Of a stretch of 64,000 bases of DNA, positions 8,919-17,001 are shown piece by piece. Both the position numbers and the translations under genes were made by a program. The stretch's first letter is position 1; each line of letters begins with the position of its first letter. Below the pieces are notes generated by a model. It saw only the letters and a program-made list of their open reading frames with translations. It ran no database searches and was not told the DNA's origin. Source of the stretch: Williamsia sp. DF01-3 (GTDB lineage: Bacteria > Actinomycetota > Actinomycetes > Mycobacteriales > Mycobacteriaceae); assembly GCF_023051145.1 (NCBI RefSeq), contig NZ_JALKFS010000005.1:310001-374000 (forward strand). Reading direction: 5' to 3'.

Positions 8919-9817
8919 ATGGACACCACGGTTGTGGCCTCTGGCGAGCCTGGTGGGCGTCGGGTAGGCCTGTGGGATGAGTTGCGGACCAAGTACGCCG
9001 ACGTCGGGTTCACCAGCGCCGTAGGCGAATTGCGCTCAGTGACCACCATCGGCGGTGAGGTGACCGCGGCCACCGCCAGTTTCACGATCATGCCCGGCGA
9101 CCGCTGGCACGTCAGCGATGACCACGGAGAGGTACACATCCAGCAAGGAGACCGGTGTTGGATACGGGGCGGTCGAGGCCGCCTCGAACCTGTTTCAGGC
9201 GGCTCGGCAATGTCGGCTGCGGCCAAGTGGCGGCACGTACATCCGTACCGTTTGCTGGGCGACCCGGGCGATTGGCTCTTCGCCGACCCGCGCAACTACC
9301 ACTCCCCGCTCCCGATCCCGTCGCGACCACGGTCGCAGGCCGGCCTGCTTGGCAGTTCCTTCTTGATCCACCGCGCGGGAAGATCAATCCATTGCACGCC
9401 ACCCTTGATGAGCACACCGGAGCATGCCTACGCGTCTACGAGCACTCGGACGGCGACGCGCACCTCATGGAGATCACTAACATCGAGTTCAACGTCGCCG
9501 TGGATCCTCGCCGATTCCTTCCCTCGGAGCCCGTGGTGGAACCCGATTTCGCCGAGCAATCGCACGGGCAGCTGCAGGCCGACCGGGATCGTTTCGCAGG
9601 CTACCTCAGGGCCTTGGACCATGCTCCCGAGCTCATCGACATCGTGCAGCACAGTGCAGATCCGTCGGTTGCGACGGCTGAAGTGGCTGAGCTGCTGGAG
9701 GTTTCAGATCTGACAGCCCGTGCGATCCTCAATCAACCCCTGCATCGATTCACCGCGCTCTACCGTCAGCGGTTCGTGGAACAGTTGAACAGGGTGAGGG
9801 AGGTTCTGGGTTCGTGA
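8919..9817 (+). pseudogene. Frameshifted paralog of the preceding hypothetical gene
   Basis: The ATG at 8919 opens a frame whose first 130 residues match the layout of the preceding protein (GDRWHVSDDHGEVHIQ parallels HDRWRIEREGDAVYIQ). Around 9300-9310, in the TCCCCGCTCCC region, the match moves to the frame one base back, which runs to 9817 (VAGRPAWQF, HLMEITNIEF, then the GyrA-like VAELLEVSDLTARAILNQPLHRF). Adding one C to the CCCC run restores a protein of about 299 residues. This is either a pseudogene or an under-called homopolymer. Confidence 0.7.
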
Positions 9818-9864
9818 TGTGGACCCTCGGGTAAATAAGAGGCCAGTCAGTCAAGCGCGCGCAG

Positions 9865-10293
9865 TCAGCTTGTCGCTGCACTGATCGCAGCGTCAATCGC
9901 CACTGGTTCGAGTATGGCTTTGTGGTGGTTGCGGTTCGGCGGTGCGGCTAACACCTCGGCCGTTCGATTCGTCAGAGCGGCACGGTCGATGGCTCCACCA
10001 GTGGCCATGACTGCCTCCAGTGCGCTGACCCAGTGTTCGTAGTAGGACCACGACTCGTCGGAGGTGACGGAGCGGGTTGACTCCCAGTCCTTGATGGCGT
10101 CGATGAGCGCGCCCTGGAACAGTTGCCAATCGAACTCGCCTGCGGTGTGCGCCGCCACTGCCAGCGCGAAAGCTCTGATCTCCCAGGGGTGATCGAATGA
10201 CATTTCTCCGGGACGCCCGCCGGGTAGGTTGCGGACCAGATCATCCACCGCTCGGCGGTCCGCATCTGGTGCGTTGGCGGGCACGTCGTTCAT
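9865..10293 (-). CDS. Nitrile hydratase accessory/activator protein
   Basis: A 142-residue protein resembling the N-terminal part of nitrile hydratase beta subunits ([35 protein letters not shown], then [13 protein letters not shown]). This relation is known for the 14-kDa activators that deliver cobalt to the alpha subunit by subunit swapping. The ATG overlaps the alpha stop (ATGA), so it is co-translated in a beta-alpha-activator operon of the type found with Co-containing enzymes. The activator's usual metal-chaperone role is inferred from family. Confidence 0.85.
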   Translation of the reverse strand: MNDVPANAPDADRRAVDDLVRNLPGGRPGEMSFDHPWEIRAFALAVAAHTAGEFDWQLFQGALIDAIKDWESTRSVTSDESWSYYEHWVSALEAVMATGGAIDRAALTNRTAEVLAAPPNRNHHKAILEPVAIDAAISAATS

Positions 10294-10889
10294 GATGCGG
10301 CCTTGACCGGGCCGACGCCGATCATCGAATCCCGTGTGACCAGTGCAGCGAGTTGTTCTTCACTCCAGCCGTCGGTACCGGTGGGTCGCTGCGGCAGCAC
10401 CCAATAACGCATCTCCGAACTCGAGTCCCAGATCCGGATCTCGACGGAGTCGGCGATGGCGAATCCGAAGTCGTCGGCCAGGACCTTGCGCGGCTCACGC
10501 ACGATTCGGGCCCGATACTGCGGGTCTTTGTACCAATTGGGAGGCAACCCGAGAACGGGCCACGGGTAGCACGAGCACAATGTGCACACGATGGCGTGGT
10601 GCACCTCTTCGGTGTCCTCGAGGACCACCATGTCTTCGCCCTGCAGGCCACCGATGCCCAGTTCTCGGCAGGCTTCGGCGGCGTTGTCGAGGAGACGCTG
10701 CCGAAAGTCGTTGTCAACCCATGCCTTCGCGACCACTTTCGCTCCCAGCTGCGGTCCGACCTGATTCTCATAGATGTCGACGATGCGGTCGACCATCGAG
10801 CTCGTCACCACCCCCTTTTCGATGAGCATCGACTCCAGCGCCTTGACGCGGGCGGCCGTTTCTTCATGATTTGAGGCCCCTTCACTCAT
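10290..10889 (-). CDS. Nitrile hydratase alpha subunit (cobalt type)
   Basis: A 199-residue protein with the metal-binding motif C102-T-L-C105-S-C107 inside [21 protein letters not shown], the signature of nitrile hydratase alpha subunits. Thr at the second position is typical for Co(III) enzymes, Ser for Fe. It hydrates nitriles to amides in the cytoplasm. Thiocyanate hydrolase gamma has the same motif, but the neighbouring beta gene is a single fused subunit, which favours nitrile hydratase. The gene overlaps both neighbours in ATGA junctions. Confidence 0.93.
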   Translation of the reverse strand: MSEGASNHEETAARVKALESMLIEKGVVTSSMVDRIVDIYENQVGPQLGAKVVAKAWVDNDFRQRLLDNAAEACRELGIGGLQGEDMVVLEDTEEVHHAIVCTLCSCYPWPVLGLPPNWYKDPQYRARIVREPRKVLADDFGFAIADSVEIRIWDSSSEMRYWVLPQRPTGTDGWSEEQLAALVTRDSMIGVGPVKAAS

Positions 10890-11593
10890 GCGCGTGCTCC
10901 GTTCTGTTCATCGACCAGTTCGACGTAGGGGTCCCACACGTCGAAACACACCGACGCGTTCGGATCGCCAAAGCCTTTGCCTCACAACTCTTCGCTGGTG
11001 AACTTGATGGTGTAGACGTGCTCCGGTGCGTCGCCGAGCCCGTTCCCTGCGGAATCGGGGTAGATGAACGACCCGCGGTGAGCGACAACTACAGCCTGTT
11101 TGCCTCGGATGTACCGGGCCAACCGGGTGTGTCCGAACTGGCTGACGTGCGCCGTGCGGACCTTGTCGCCGACAGTGAACCGCGGCTGCTTGCTGGTTCT
11201 TCGAGCAGCCGAAGCGCCCGCCGATACCGCGACATCAACGAAGTCGAGCAGCTCTTGGCGTTGGCTGTGTGAAGGGAGTGGGGCCTCGGGGTTGTCGAGA
11301 TAGTGGCGGGTGCGGCGGGCGAGTTCATCCGCCTCGACAGCGCCCGCCGCGATGACGTGGGCCTCGATGGAGTGGAGCCAGTGCTGGTAATAAGGCGAGC
11401 TGAGGTAAGTCGCCGGGTCCATCCTCTCGACGCCGTGCCGGAACTGGTCGATACCGAAGTACCCGGCGCCAACGCAGGCCGGGTACATGGCGAACACGGC
11501 CTTCTCCCACTCGGCCCTGAAGACCGGTTCACTGTCCGGAGGATCGACCGGACCGAGACCATCGGTCCCTCCGAGATCGAATACGCCGTTCAC
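10886..11593 (-). pseudogene. Nitrile hydratase beta subunit interrupted by in-frame TGA
   Basis: The GTG at 11593 (GGGAG upstream) starts VNGVFDLGGTDGLGPV, the standard beta N-terminus, and the frame runs through FxVGDKVRTAHVSQFGHTRLARYIRGKQ to EEL, where TGA (10982-10984) stops it after 203 residues. The same frame continues for 31 more codons (GKGFGDPNASVCFDVWDPYVE) to a TGA that overlaps the alpha ATG. Beta subunits normally read ELWG at this place, so TGA replaces a conserved Trp (TGG). Either a nonsense mutation truncates the subunit or it is a base error. Confidence 0.85.
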
Positions 11594-11722
11594 ATGGTGC
11601 TCCCAACTCCGGCGTGATCTGTTGCTGCAGATGTCCAAGAACTCTCGGAGTCGCAACCCTGAGGCAACCCACCCTCAAAGTGACCTACGTCACATATCCT
11701 CCCCAGCGCGCTCTCTGAGATG

Positions 11723-12397
11723 TCAACCGACGCCCACCGGCAGTACCGCCGCAGTGTCGCCGCGCGCAACATTCTCAGGAGCCGGCGGCCCGCTGGGAAC
11801 GAGAAGCTGAATGGACGATCGAAGACATTGCGGCAGCGTCGTTTCCGGATGCGACACCCAGTATTCATGGCCGGTCATGATGGCGGCCGTGGTGGAATGG
11901 GCGAAGGCGATTGCGAACAATTCGTCGCTGCGCCAGAGACCGCGACGGCGGATGAAATCAGCGACTGCTTCGCGCCACTGCCGGTACAGCACCGATGCGT
12001 AGGACTGCACTGCGGGCACGGTCAGGACCAACTGGGCACGGTGACGTGCCCATTCCTCGTCCTCCGGGCGAAAGGCGAGGGCAGAGACTATCGCGGCCTC
12101 GATGACGTCGCGCGGAGCGGCGGTACCGTCATCGGCGGCCAGAAACGCCGTGAGGCGGGCGAACTCGGTGTCAGACTCGACCCACAGCACGTCGGCCTTC
12201 GTCGCAAAGTAGCGAAAGAACGTGCGGCGACTGACCCCGACCGCCTTCGCGATGTCCTCGACGCTGGTCTGCTCGAAGCCGTGCTCTATGAACAACTTCT
12301 GGGCCGCAGCTGCCAGCTCGTGCGCGCTGGTCGCGGCAGGACGGCCGCCTCGATCAACTGTGTCGGTCACCGCGGCGCGGACCTCCCCGTCTGCCAT
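11723..12397 (-). CDS. TetR-family regulator, MftR-like
   Basis: A 224-residue protein with an N-terminal TetR helix-turn-helix at about residues 25-70 (LAAAAQKLFIEHGFEQTSVEDIAKAVGVSRRTFFRYFATKADVLW). The SRRTFFRYFxxKxxxxW pattern is typical of the mycofactocin-system regulators (MftR), and the divergent neighbour is a mycofactocin-type SDR. That supports, but does not prove, the assignment. The start chosen is the first ATG; a GTG at residue 6 is possible. It probably represses the divergent SDR-MoxR-VWA genes from the 125-bp shared region. Confidence 0.75.
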   Translation of the reverse strand: MADGEVRAAVTDTVDRGGRPAATSAHELAAAAQKLFIEHGFEQTSVEDIAKAVGVSRRTFFRYFATKADVLWVESDTEFARLTAFLAADDGTAAPRDVIEAAIVSALAFRPEDEEWARHRAQLVLTVPAVQSYASVLYRQWREAVADFIRRRGLWRSDELFAIAFAHSTTAAIMTGHEYWVSHPETTLPQCLRSSIQLLVPSGPPAPENVARGDTAAVLPVGVG

Positions 12398-12467
12398 CTG
12401 ACCATCGTCTCACCTCCGTCCGTCGCTGTGCACGTCCGCGGGAAGTCCATGCTGGCGTTCTGGCACT

Positions 12468-12481
12468 AGGTGACATAACCT
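12468..12481. promoter_or_regulatory. Imperfect palindrome, possible TetR operator
   Basis: AGGTGACATAACCT is a 14-bp sequence with two non-pairing centre positions. It lies 41 bp before the SDR start codon in the region shared with the divergent TetR gene, where an operator would be expected. This is a weak assignment. Confidence 0.3.
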
Positions 12482-12522
12482 CGATGTGAGAGCTGGGTCA
12501 CAACAGAACGGAAGTGGTTGAC

Positions 12523-13350
12523 ATGGGCAAACTCGAAGGCAAGGTCGCCTTCATCACCGGCGCCGCACGAGGTCAAGGGCGCAGCCACGCAATCCGCCTT
12601 GCGCAAGAGGGCGCGGACATCATCGCGGTGGACACCGCCAAACAAGTCGCCACTGTCCCCTACGACACCGCCACCGCGGCGGATCTGGAACAGACTGTCA
12701 AGGACGTCGAGGCGCTCGATCGCAGGATCGTCGCGTCGGAGGTCGATGTCCGCGACCTCGCGGCCCTGAAGAAGGCCGCCGACGACGGGGTGGCAGCCCT
12801 TGGTCGCCTCGACATCGTGATCGCGAACGCGGGGATCAACAGTATGGCGCCCGCGCTCGAGATGGATGAAGAGATGTGGCAGACCATGATCGACATCAAC
12901 CTCACCGGCGTGTGGAAGACGATCCGTGCGGCAGGCCCACACATCGTTGCCGGCGGCCGTGGTGGTTCCATCGTCATCACCAGTTCCCTGGCGTCTATCA
13001 GCGTCAACGAGAACATTGCCCACTACTCGGCGGCCAAGTCTGGACTGGTCGGTCTCATGAGCGTGCTGGCGAAAGAACTGGGACCGCAGAGCATTCGAGT
13101 CAACAGCATTCATCCGACAACGGTCGCGACACCGATGATTCTCAACGAGCCGACCTACAAGCTGTTCCGGCCTGACCTGGAGAAGCCGACCCGGGCCGAC
13201 TTCGATGAAGCCGCTGCCCAGATGAACCGGCTTCCCGTGACGATGGTGGAACCCGTGGACATCTCTGAAGCGGTCCTCTATCTGGTGTCTGATTCCGGTC
13301 GATACGTAACCGGGACCACCCATGTTGTCGACGCCGGTGGAAGACTCTAG
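12523..13350 (+). CDS. Mycofactocin-coupled SDR-family oxidoreductase
   Basis: A 275-residue short-chain dehydrogenase. It has the glycine motif TGAARGQGRSHA (about residues 13-24), NAG at about 104-106, the catalytic SSLAS...YSAAK set and the ending YVTGTTHVVDAGG. The GxARGQGRSHAxxLAxEGADIIxxD signature and the insertion after it are typical of SDRs that use mycofactocin as external acceptor for tightly bound NAD. The start is the ATG with GGAAG 7 nt upstream; a GTG lies three codons earlier. Likely oxidises an alcohol. Followed after 3 bp by a MoxR gene. Confidence 0.85.
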   Translation: MGKLEGKVAFITGAARGQGRSHAIRLAQEGADIIAVDTAKQVATVPYDTATAADLEQTVKDVEALDRRIVASEVDVRDLAALKKAADDGVAALGRLDIVIANAGINSMAPALEMDEEMWQTMIDINLTGVWKTIRAAGPHIVAGGRGGSIVITSSLASISVNENIAHYSAAKSGLVGLMSVLAKELGPQSIRVNSIHPTTVATPMILNEPTYKLFRPDLEKPTRADFDEAAAQMNRLPVTMVEPVDISEAVLYLVSDSGRYVTGTTHVVDAGGRL

Positions 13351-13353
13351 GGC

Positions 13354-14307
13354 GTGCAGAACAACGTCTCGGTGGTCGAAGCGGCGTCACTGGCGGACGT
13401 GCGGTCGCGTATCGCGCACAAGGTGGTCGGCCGCGAGCGGGAGACCGACCTCCTGCTCGCCGCGGTCGCCGCCGGCCGTGACCTGATGCTCGAGGGTCCG
13501 CCGGGTACGTCCAAGTCGACGCTGCTCGGCGCCATCACCTCCGAATGGGACATCCCGCTGGTGTTCGTGGAGGGTAACGCGGATCTGACACCGAGCCGTC
13601 TTGTGGGCCACCACAATCCGGCCCGAGTACTCCGGGAGGATTACACGGCGGACAACTTCGTCGAGGGGCCATTGATCGAGGCGATGCGCACCGGTGGCTT
13701 TCTCTACATCGAGGAGTTCAACCGAGCACCCGAGGATACGTTGAACACGCTCCTGACTGCGATGGCCGAGCGGGTGATCACTGTGCCACGGGTGGGTAGT
13801 GTCACCGCGCTTCCGACGTTCCGCATCGTGGCGTCGATGAATCCGTACGACAACATCGGCACCACGAGGTTGTCGACGTCCGTGCACGACCGGATGTGCC
13901 GACTCGTCATCACCTACCAGGATGCGGCGGCCGAACGTGAGATCGTCCGCCTCCGAACCGGAGTCGAGTCGGCCCGCGTCGTGGCCGATGCCGTCGCGGT
14001 GACCAGGGCGACGCGAGAGCGCGACGACATCCGTCAGGGAAGTAGCGTCCGGGGTGCCATCGACGTCGCGCTGATGGTGGCGCAGCTCGCCCTGATGCGA
14101 GGCGTGGAGTTGCCTGCCGCCGATTCGCTGGAGCCGCCGCGCGGATTACCCGAGGACTACACGGCCGTGGTGCTCGACGCCATGATGGTGGCACTGTCCG
14201 GTCGAATACATCTCGACGACACGGCATTCGAGACACCCGAAGCAGTATTGCACCAGATCTGGCAGGACCACTTCGTCCTCCTCCCCGCCGCTGCCGAACC
14301 CGGTTGA
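13354..14307 (+). CDS. MoxR-type AAA+ ATPase
   Basis: A 317-residue AAA+ protein with Walker A EGPPGTSKST (about residues 47-56), Walker B FLYIEEFNRAP (about 111-121), sensor 1 IVASMNPYDNIGT and a C-terminal lid. MoxR ATPases work with VWA-domain partners as chaperones that insert metals or cofactors into oxidoreductases (CoxD/CoxE, NorQ/NorD and CbbQ/CbbO are known pairs). The start GTG follows the SDR stop by 3 bp and the VWA gene follows, so the three genes form an operon. Confidence 0.85.
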   Translation: MQNNVSVVEAASLADVRSRIAHKVVGRERETDLLLAAVAAGRDLMLEGPPGTSKSTLLGAITSEWDIPLVFVEGNADLTPSRLVGHHNPARVLREDYTADNFVEGPLIEAMRTGGFLYIEEFNRAPEDTLNTLLTAMAERVITVPRVGSVTALPTFRIVASMNPYDNIGTTRLSTSVHDRMCRLVITYQDAAAEREIVRLRTGVESARVVADAVAVTRATRERDDIRQGSSVRGAIDVALMVAQLALMRGVELPAADSLEPPRGLPEDYTAVVLDAMMVALSGRIHLDDTAFETPEAVLHQIWQDHFVLLPAAAEPG

Positions 14308-14331
14308 AGAGCAGTTCCGGCCGACAGCCCT

Positions 14332-15297
14332 GTGTCGAGACCGAGAAAGGGTGCCGGACACGATCGCGCCCGCATGAAGCCGTTGCGACGCAAGCCGAAG
14401 CAGCTCGACGACGAACCAGAACTGCTCAAGCCTGCGGCCGGTGGTCGTGGCGGATTCACGCTGATCCCCAACCGAGGTCCCTCGGGGAAGCCGATGCAAT
14501 TGCCGGGGTCGTCGGCACCGGGAGAAACGAACGACGAAGGTGAGCTCTCGGCATCGGGCGGGGCCATGGTCATCGATGAGGCCGGTCGCCGGCGCGCGAG
14601 GCAGATCGCGCGCAGACTCGCACTCGCGCAACCGATGCGGCAGCGTCGTGCGCGGCGGGCCAGCGCAGGCACCCTCACGACCATGCGGTGGCGCGGTGGG
14701 ACCGACGAACTCGATCTCGACGCAACCCTGGAAGCGATTGCCGGTAACCCGTTGCCGACCGACGACGACATTCTCGTCCGAGAGCGGGTCCGCAACCGAC
14801 GGTCCATCGTCCTTGTCGTCGACATCTCCGGCTCGACCAAGGGCGAGCAAGTGCGGACCGCATCAGCCACCGTCGGCGCAATGATTGGTGAACTGGCTCG
14901 CGATGACGTTGCAGTGGTGGCCTTTTGGTCAGATGCCGCGCTTCTGGTTCGGCTGGGGGAACGAGTGGGTCCCGAGACCGTGCTCGACCAACTGCTGACC
15001 CTGCCGACGCAAGGACTGACCAACGTCGCGTTCGCACTCGAGGTCGCGGTGCGCGAACTGGCCGGCGTTCCACCCGCCGATGCGAGGGTGCTGCTGCTCA
15101 GTGATTGCGTACACAACGCCGGACCGGATCCCCGCGGTGTCGCAGCACGGTTGCCGCGACTCGATGTATTGCTGGACACCTCAGGTGAGCACGACCTGGA
15201 CCTCGGCCGGGATCTTGCAATCGTCGGCCGCGGCCGCTGCCGAGTGATCCGCGACCACCACGACGTGGCGCCCGCGCTGACCTCGATCTTCGGGTGA
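14332..15297 (+). CDS. VWA-domain protein, partner of the MoxR ATPase
   Basis: A 321-residue protein with a basic N-terminal region and a C-terminal von Willebrand A domain. The MIDAS motif is DISGSTKGEQ (DxSxS, about residues 164-168), followed by the LTNVAFAL Thr position and the LLLSDCVHN strand with Asp. MoxR-VWA pairs act together on a client enzyme; the adjoining SDR, or a metalloenzyme elsewhere such as the upstream cobalt nitrile hydratase, could be the client, which is speculation. Start is uncertain between GTG 14332 and ATG 14374; neither has a strong ribosome site. Confidence 0.8.
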   Translation: MSRPRKGAGHDRARMKPLRRKPKQLDDEPELLKPAAGGRGGFTLIPNRGPSGKPMQLPGSSAPGETNDEGELSASGGAMVIDEAGRRRARQIARRLALAQPMRQRRARRASAGTLTTMRWRGGTDELDLDATLEAIAGNPLPTDDDILVRERVRNRRSIVLVVDISGSTKGEQVRTASATVGAMIGELARDDVAVVAFWSDAALLVRLGERVGPETVLDQLLTLPTQGLTNVAFALEVAVRELAGVPPADARVLLLSDCVHNAGPDPRGVAARLPRLDVLLDTSGEHDLDLGRDLAIVGRGRCRVIRDHHDVAPALTSIFG

Positions 15298-15343
15298 CTA
15301 GTTTGGTAGTGTTACAACGACTTCGGGCGCCCAACCCATTTCG

Positions 15344-15670
15344 TCACGGACTACCAGAAGGTGCCTCGGACATGTAGCCGGTCTCAGGATCTATCTCCGC
15401 TAGAAACTCACTGATACATGTGCGGTGATAGCGAACGGTCGGTAGCGGGATCGGGAGTGGCGCCGGTGGAAGCCGATCGCCAGTCCTCCATGCAACGCTC
15501 GGGGCGCCGGACTGGAACCCGTAGCCAGGATTGGGGCCGCTCACCCAGGTGTATCGGCTACCGCCGTCTGGGGCGATCGCTACCTGGAACAGTTCTCCAC
15601 CCACAACAAGGTCGATTGGGCTGTCCGCGGCCGCTGGGCGCCAATCCTCAGGTACTTCATCGGGTTCCAC
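15344..15670 (-). CDS. Hypothetical 108-residue protein
   Basis: A small proline-rich soluble protein (MEPDEVPEDWRPAAAD...) with a central beta-like stretch (ELFQVAIAPDGGSRYTWVSG) and a C-terminal FLAEIDPETGYMSE. No family is recognised. The start is a GTG preceded by in-frame acidic residues, with a stop 16 codons upstream, so the true start may be a few codons off. It is convergent with the VWA gene. Confidence 0.55.
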   Translation of the reverse strand: MEPDEVPEDWRPAAADSPIDLVVGGELFQVAIAPDGGSRYTWVSGPNPGYGFQSGAPSVAWRTGDRLPPAPLPIPLPTVRYHRTCISEFLAEIDPETGYMSEAPSGSP

Positions 15671-15754
15671 AGTTTCATCGTCGCTGAACGCCGCGCTGAT
15701 CGCGAATGATTATCGCTGACAAAAGGAGGTGCTGACTTCCGCGGTTGATCGCGC

Positions 15755-16264
15755 TCAGGGGCCTCGGCGCACCAAGAGACGTGCGGGCCTGGTGAGCCAC
15801 AGACCCGCCAGTAGCGCGGCACCCCACACCACAAACAGCGGATCCCATATGAAGGCGTGCCCGATCATGGTGGTCCGGTTGTAACCATTGCTGGGCGAGA
15901 CGAGGCCGGCGAGCACCGCGCACGCCGACAACGACGAGACCCCACCCCACACGACCAAAACGACACCGCCTGACCACCCACACCATCGAATCAATCGATA
16001 GAACCGGCTCTTTCGTCGCTCGTTGACCATCGGCACGACAGCTGCGACCGCTTTTACCAGCGCGATGAGACCCAGGGCCAGACCGATTTTGACCGGGCTC
16101 TCGCGCGCGAGCTCGACGGCCCACTCTCCCACTGACTCGAGTTGCCAACGGCCGCCGACGGCCCAGCACAAACTCGCCACCGCGTGCAGTAGACCGGCTG
16201 CCGCAGCGATGCCGAAGGCTACCGAGGCGACGGCGGTCTGTGCCGTCGACGTGTGTGTTCGCAT
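15755..16264 (-). CDS. DUF3995-like four-helix membrane protein
   Basis: The 169-residue protein has four hydrophobic segments (about residues 10-35, 58-78, 92-118 and 137-160) with short loops, the layout of DUF3995 membrane proteins. It contains an N-terminal LLHAVASLCWAVGG stretch, typical of the family (HxxWAxGG). Function unknown. It ends with basic residues RLLVRRGP. It lies 9 bp after the MarR gene on the same strand, so they may be co-transcribed. Confidence 0.65.
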   Translation of the reverse strand: MRTHTSTAQTAVASVAFGIAAAAGLLHAVASLCWAVGGRWQLESVGEWAVELARESPVKIGLALGLIALVKAVAAVVPMVNERRKSRFYRLIRWCGWSGGVVLVVWGGVSSLSACAVLAGLVSPSNGYNRTTMIGHAFIWDPLFVVWGAALLAGLWLTRPARLLVRRGP

Positions 16265-16273
16265 GAAAACAGC

Positions 16274-16912
16274 CTACGAACGGTGAGCTGCAAGCACATC
16301 CAGGTTTACCCTCATCCTGCCCCCGAGAAAGTCCTCGCAATCAGAGCGTTTTACCCGGCGAATCCGGGTTGCGAAGAGACCCCTCGTAGTTCGCGCTTCA
16401 CTCCCCCGACGCTTGCTCGCCCGGCGGGGTTTGGCCGAGCGAGGGGGAATGGTTCGCATGTGGTCACGGACTTTGGTGAGTACGCGGGCGAGGTCGTCGA
16501 TGTCGTCCTGATCAAGAGCGTCGAAGAGTAGTTGCCGGACGATCCCGATGTGCCCTGGGAACACGGCCGCGAGTACTCGACGGCCGGCCTCGGTCACGGT
16601 GACGGTGATTCCGCGTTCATCTTCCTCAGAAGGGCTGCGGGTCACCAGCCCCGCGCGTTCGAGAAGACCCACTTGATAGGTGAGTCCGCTCCTGCTGTAG
16701 ACCACGCCGTCGGCCAGTTCCGTCATCCGGCGACTGCCCGTAGGTGCGTCGCCAAGCGATGCGAGCAGCTGAAACTGCACGTAGCTGAGGTTGCCCGCCT
16801 CCTGCAACTGCTGCTCAACCGCATGCCGCACCAGGCTGCTTGTCTCGATCAGCGCGAGGTACGCGCCGAGTTCGACGGCGCTCAGACCTTGTTGTTCTCT
16901 GCGTTCGGTCAC
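16274..16912 (-). CDS. MarR-family regulator with long basic C-terminal tail
   Basis: The first 150 residues form a standard MarR domain: helical dimerisation part, LSYVQFQLLASLGDAP, the winged helix MTELADGVVYSRSGLTYQVGLLERAGLVTRSPSEEDERGITVTVTEAG and a C-terminal helix. After about residue 155 comes a tail of some 55 residues rich in Arg and Lys (PRRASKRRGSEARTTRG...) not normal for MarR proteins. The gene is divergent from a quinone-reductase-like gene and the space between carries two palindromes, so it probably represses that gene and itself. Confidence 0.85.
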   Translation of the reverse strand: MTERREQQGLSAVELGAYLALIETSSLVRHAVEQQLQEAGNLSYVQFQLLASLGDAPTGSRRMTELADGVVYSRSGLTYQVGLLERAGLVTRSPSEEDERGITVTVTEAGRRVLAAVFPGHIGIVRQLLFDALDQDDIDDLARVLTKVRDHMRTIPPRSAKPRRASKRRGSEARTTRGLFATRIRRVKRSDCEDFLGGRMRVNLDVLAAHRS

Positions 16913-16929
16913 GTCGACAGTTTACCTGT

Positions 16930-16982
16930 TGCTTCGACTTCAAAGCACTGCTATGTTGGCCAAGTGCTTCCGATTCGAAGCA
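16930..16982. promoter_or_regulatory. Paired MarR-type operators
   Basis: Two related 18-bp palindromes, at 16930-16947 and 16965-16982, share the half site TGCTTC and its complement around a 6-bp centre; the second has perfect 6-bp arms. Their centres are 35 bp apart. They lie between the divergent MarR and oxidoreductase start codons, so they are the likely autoregulatory binding sites. Confidence 0.7.
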
Positions 16983-17001
16983 TCTAGCTGAAGGAGTCAC
17001 C

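Noticed and set aside
10982-10984. TGA in nitrile hydratase beta as a selenocysteine codon
   Set aside because: The family has Trp there, not Cys, and no SECIS-like hairpin directly follows; nonsense change or base error fits better.
15720-15731. Strong plus-strand Shine-Dalgarno-like AAAAGGAGGTGC
   Set aside because: Only a 16-codon frame follows and two minus-strand genes flank it, so it is probably chance.
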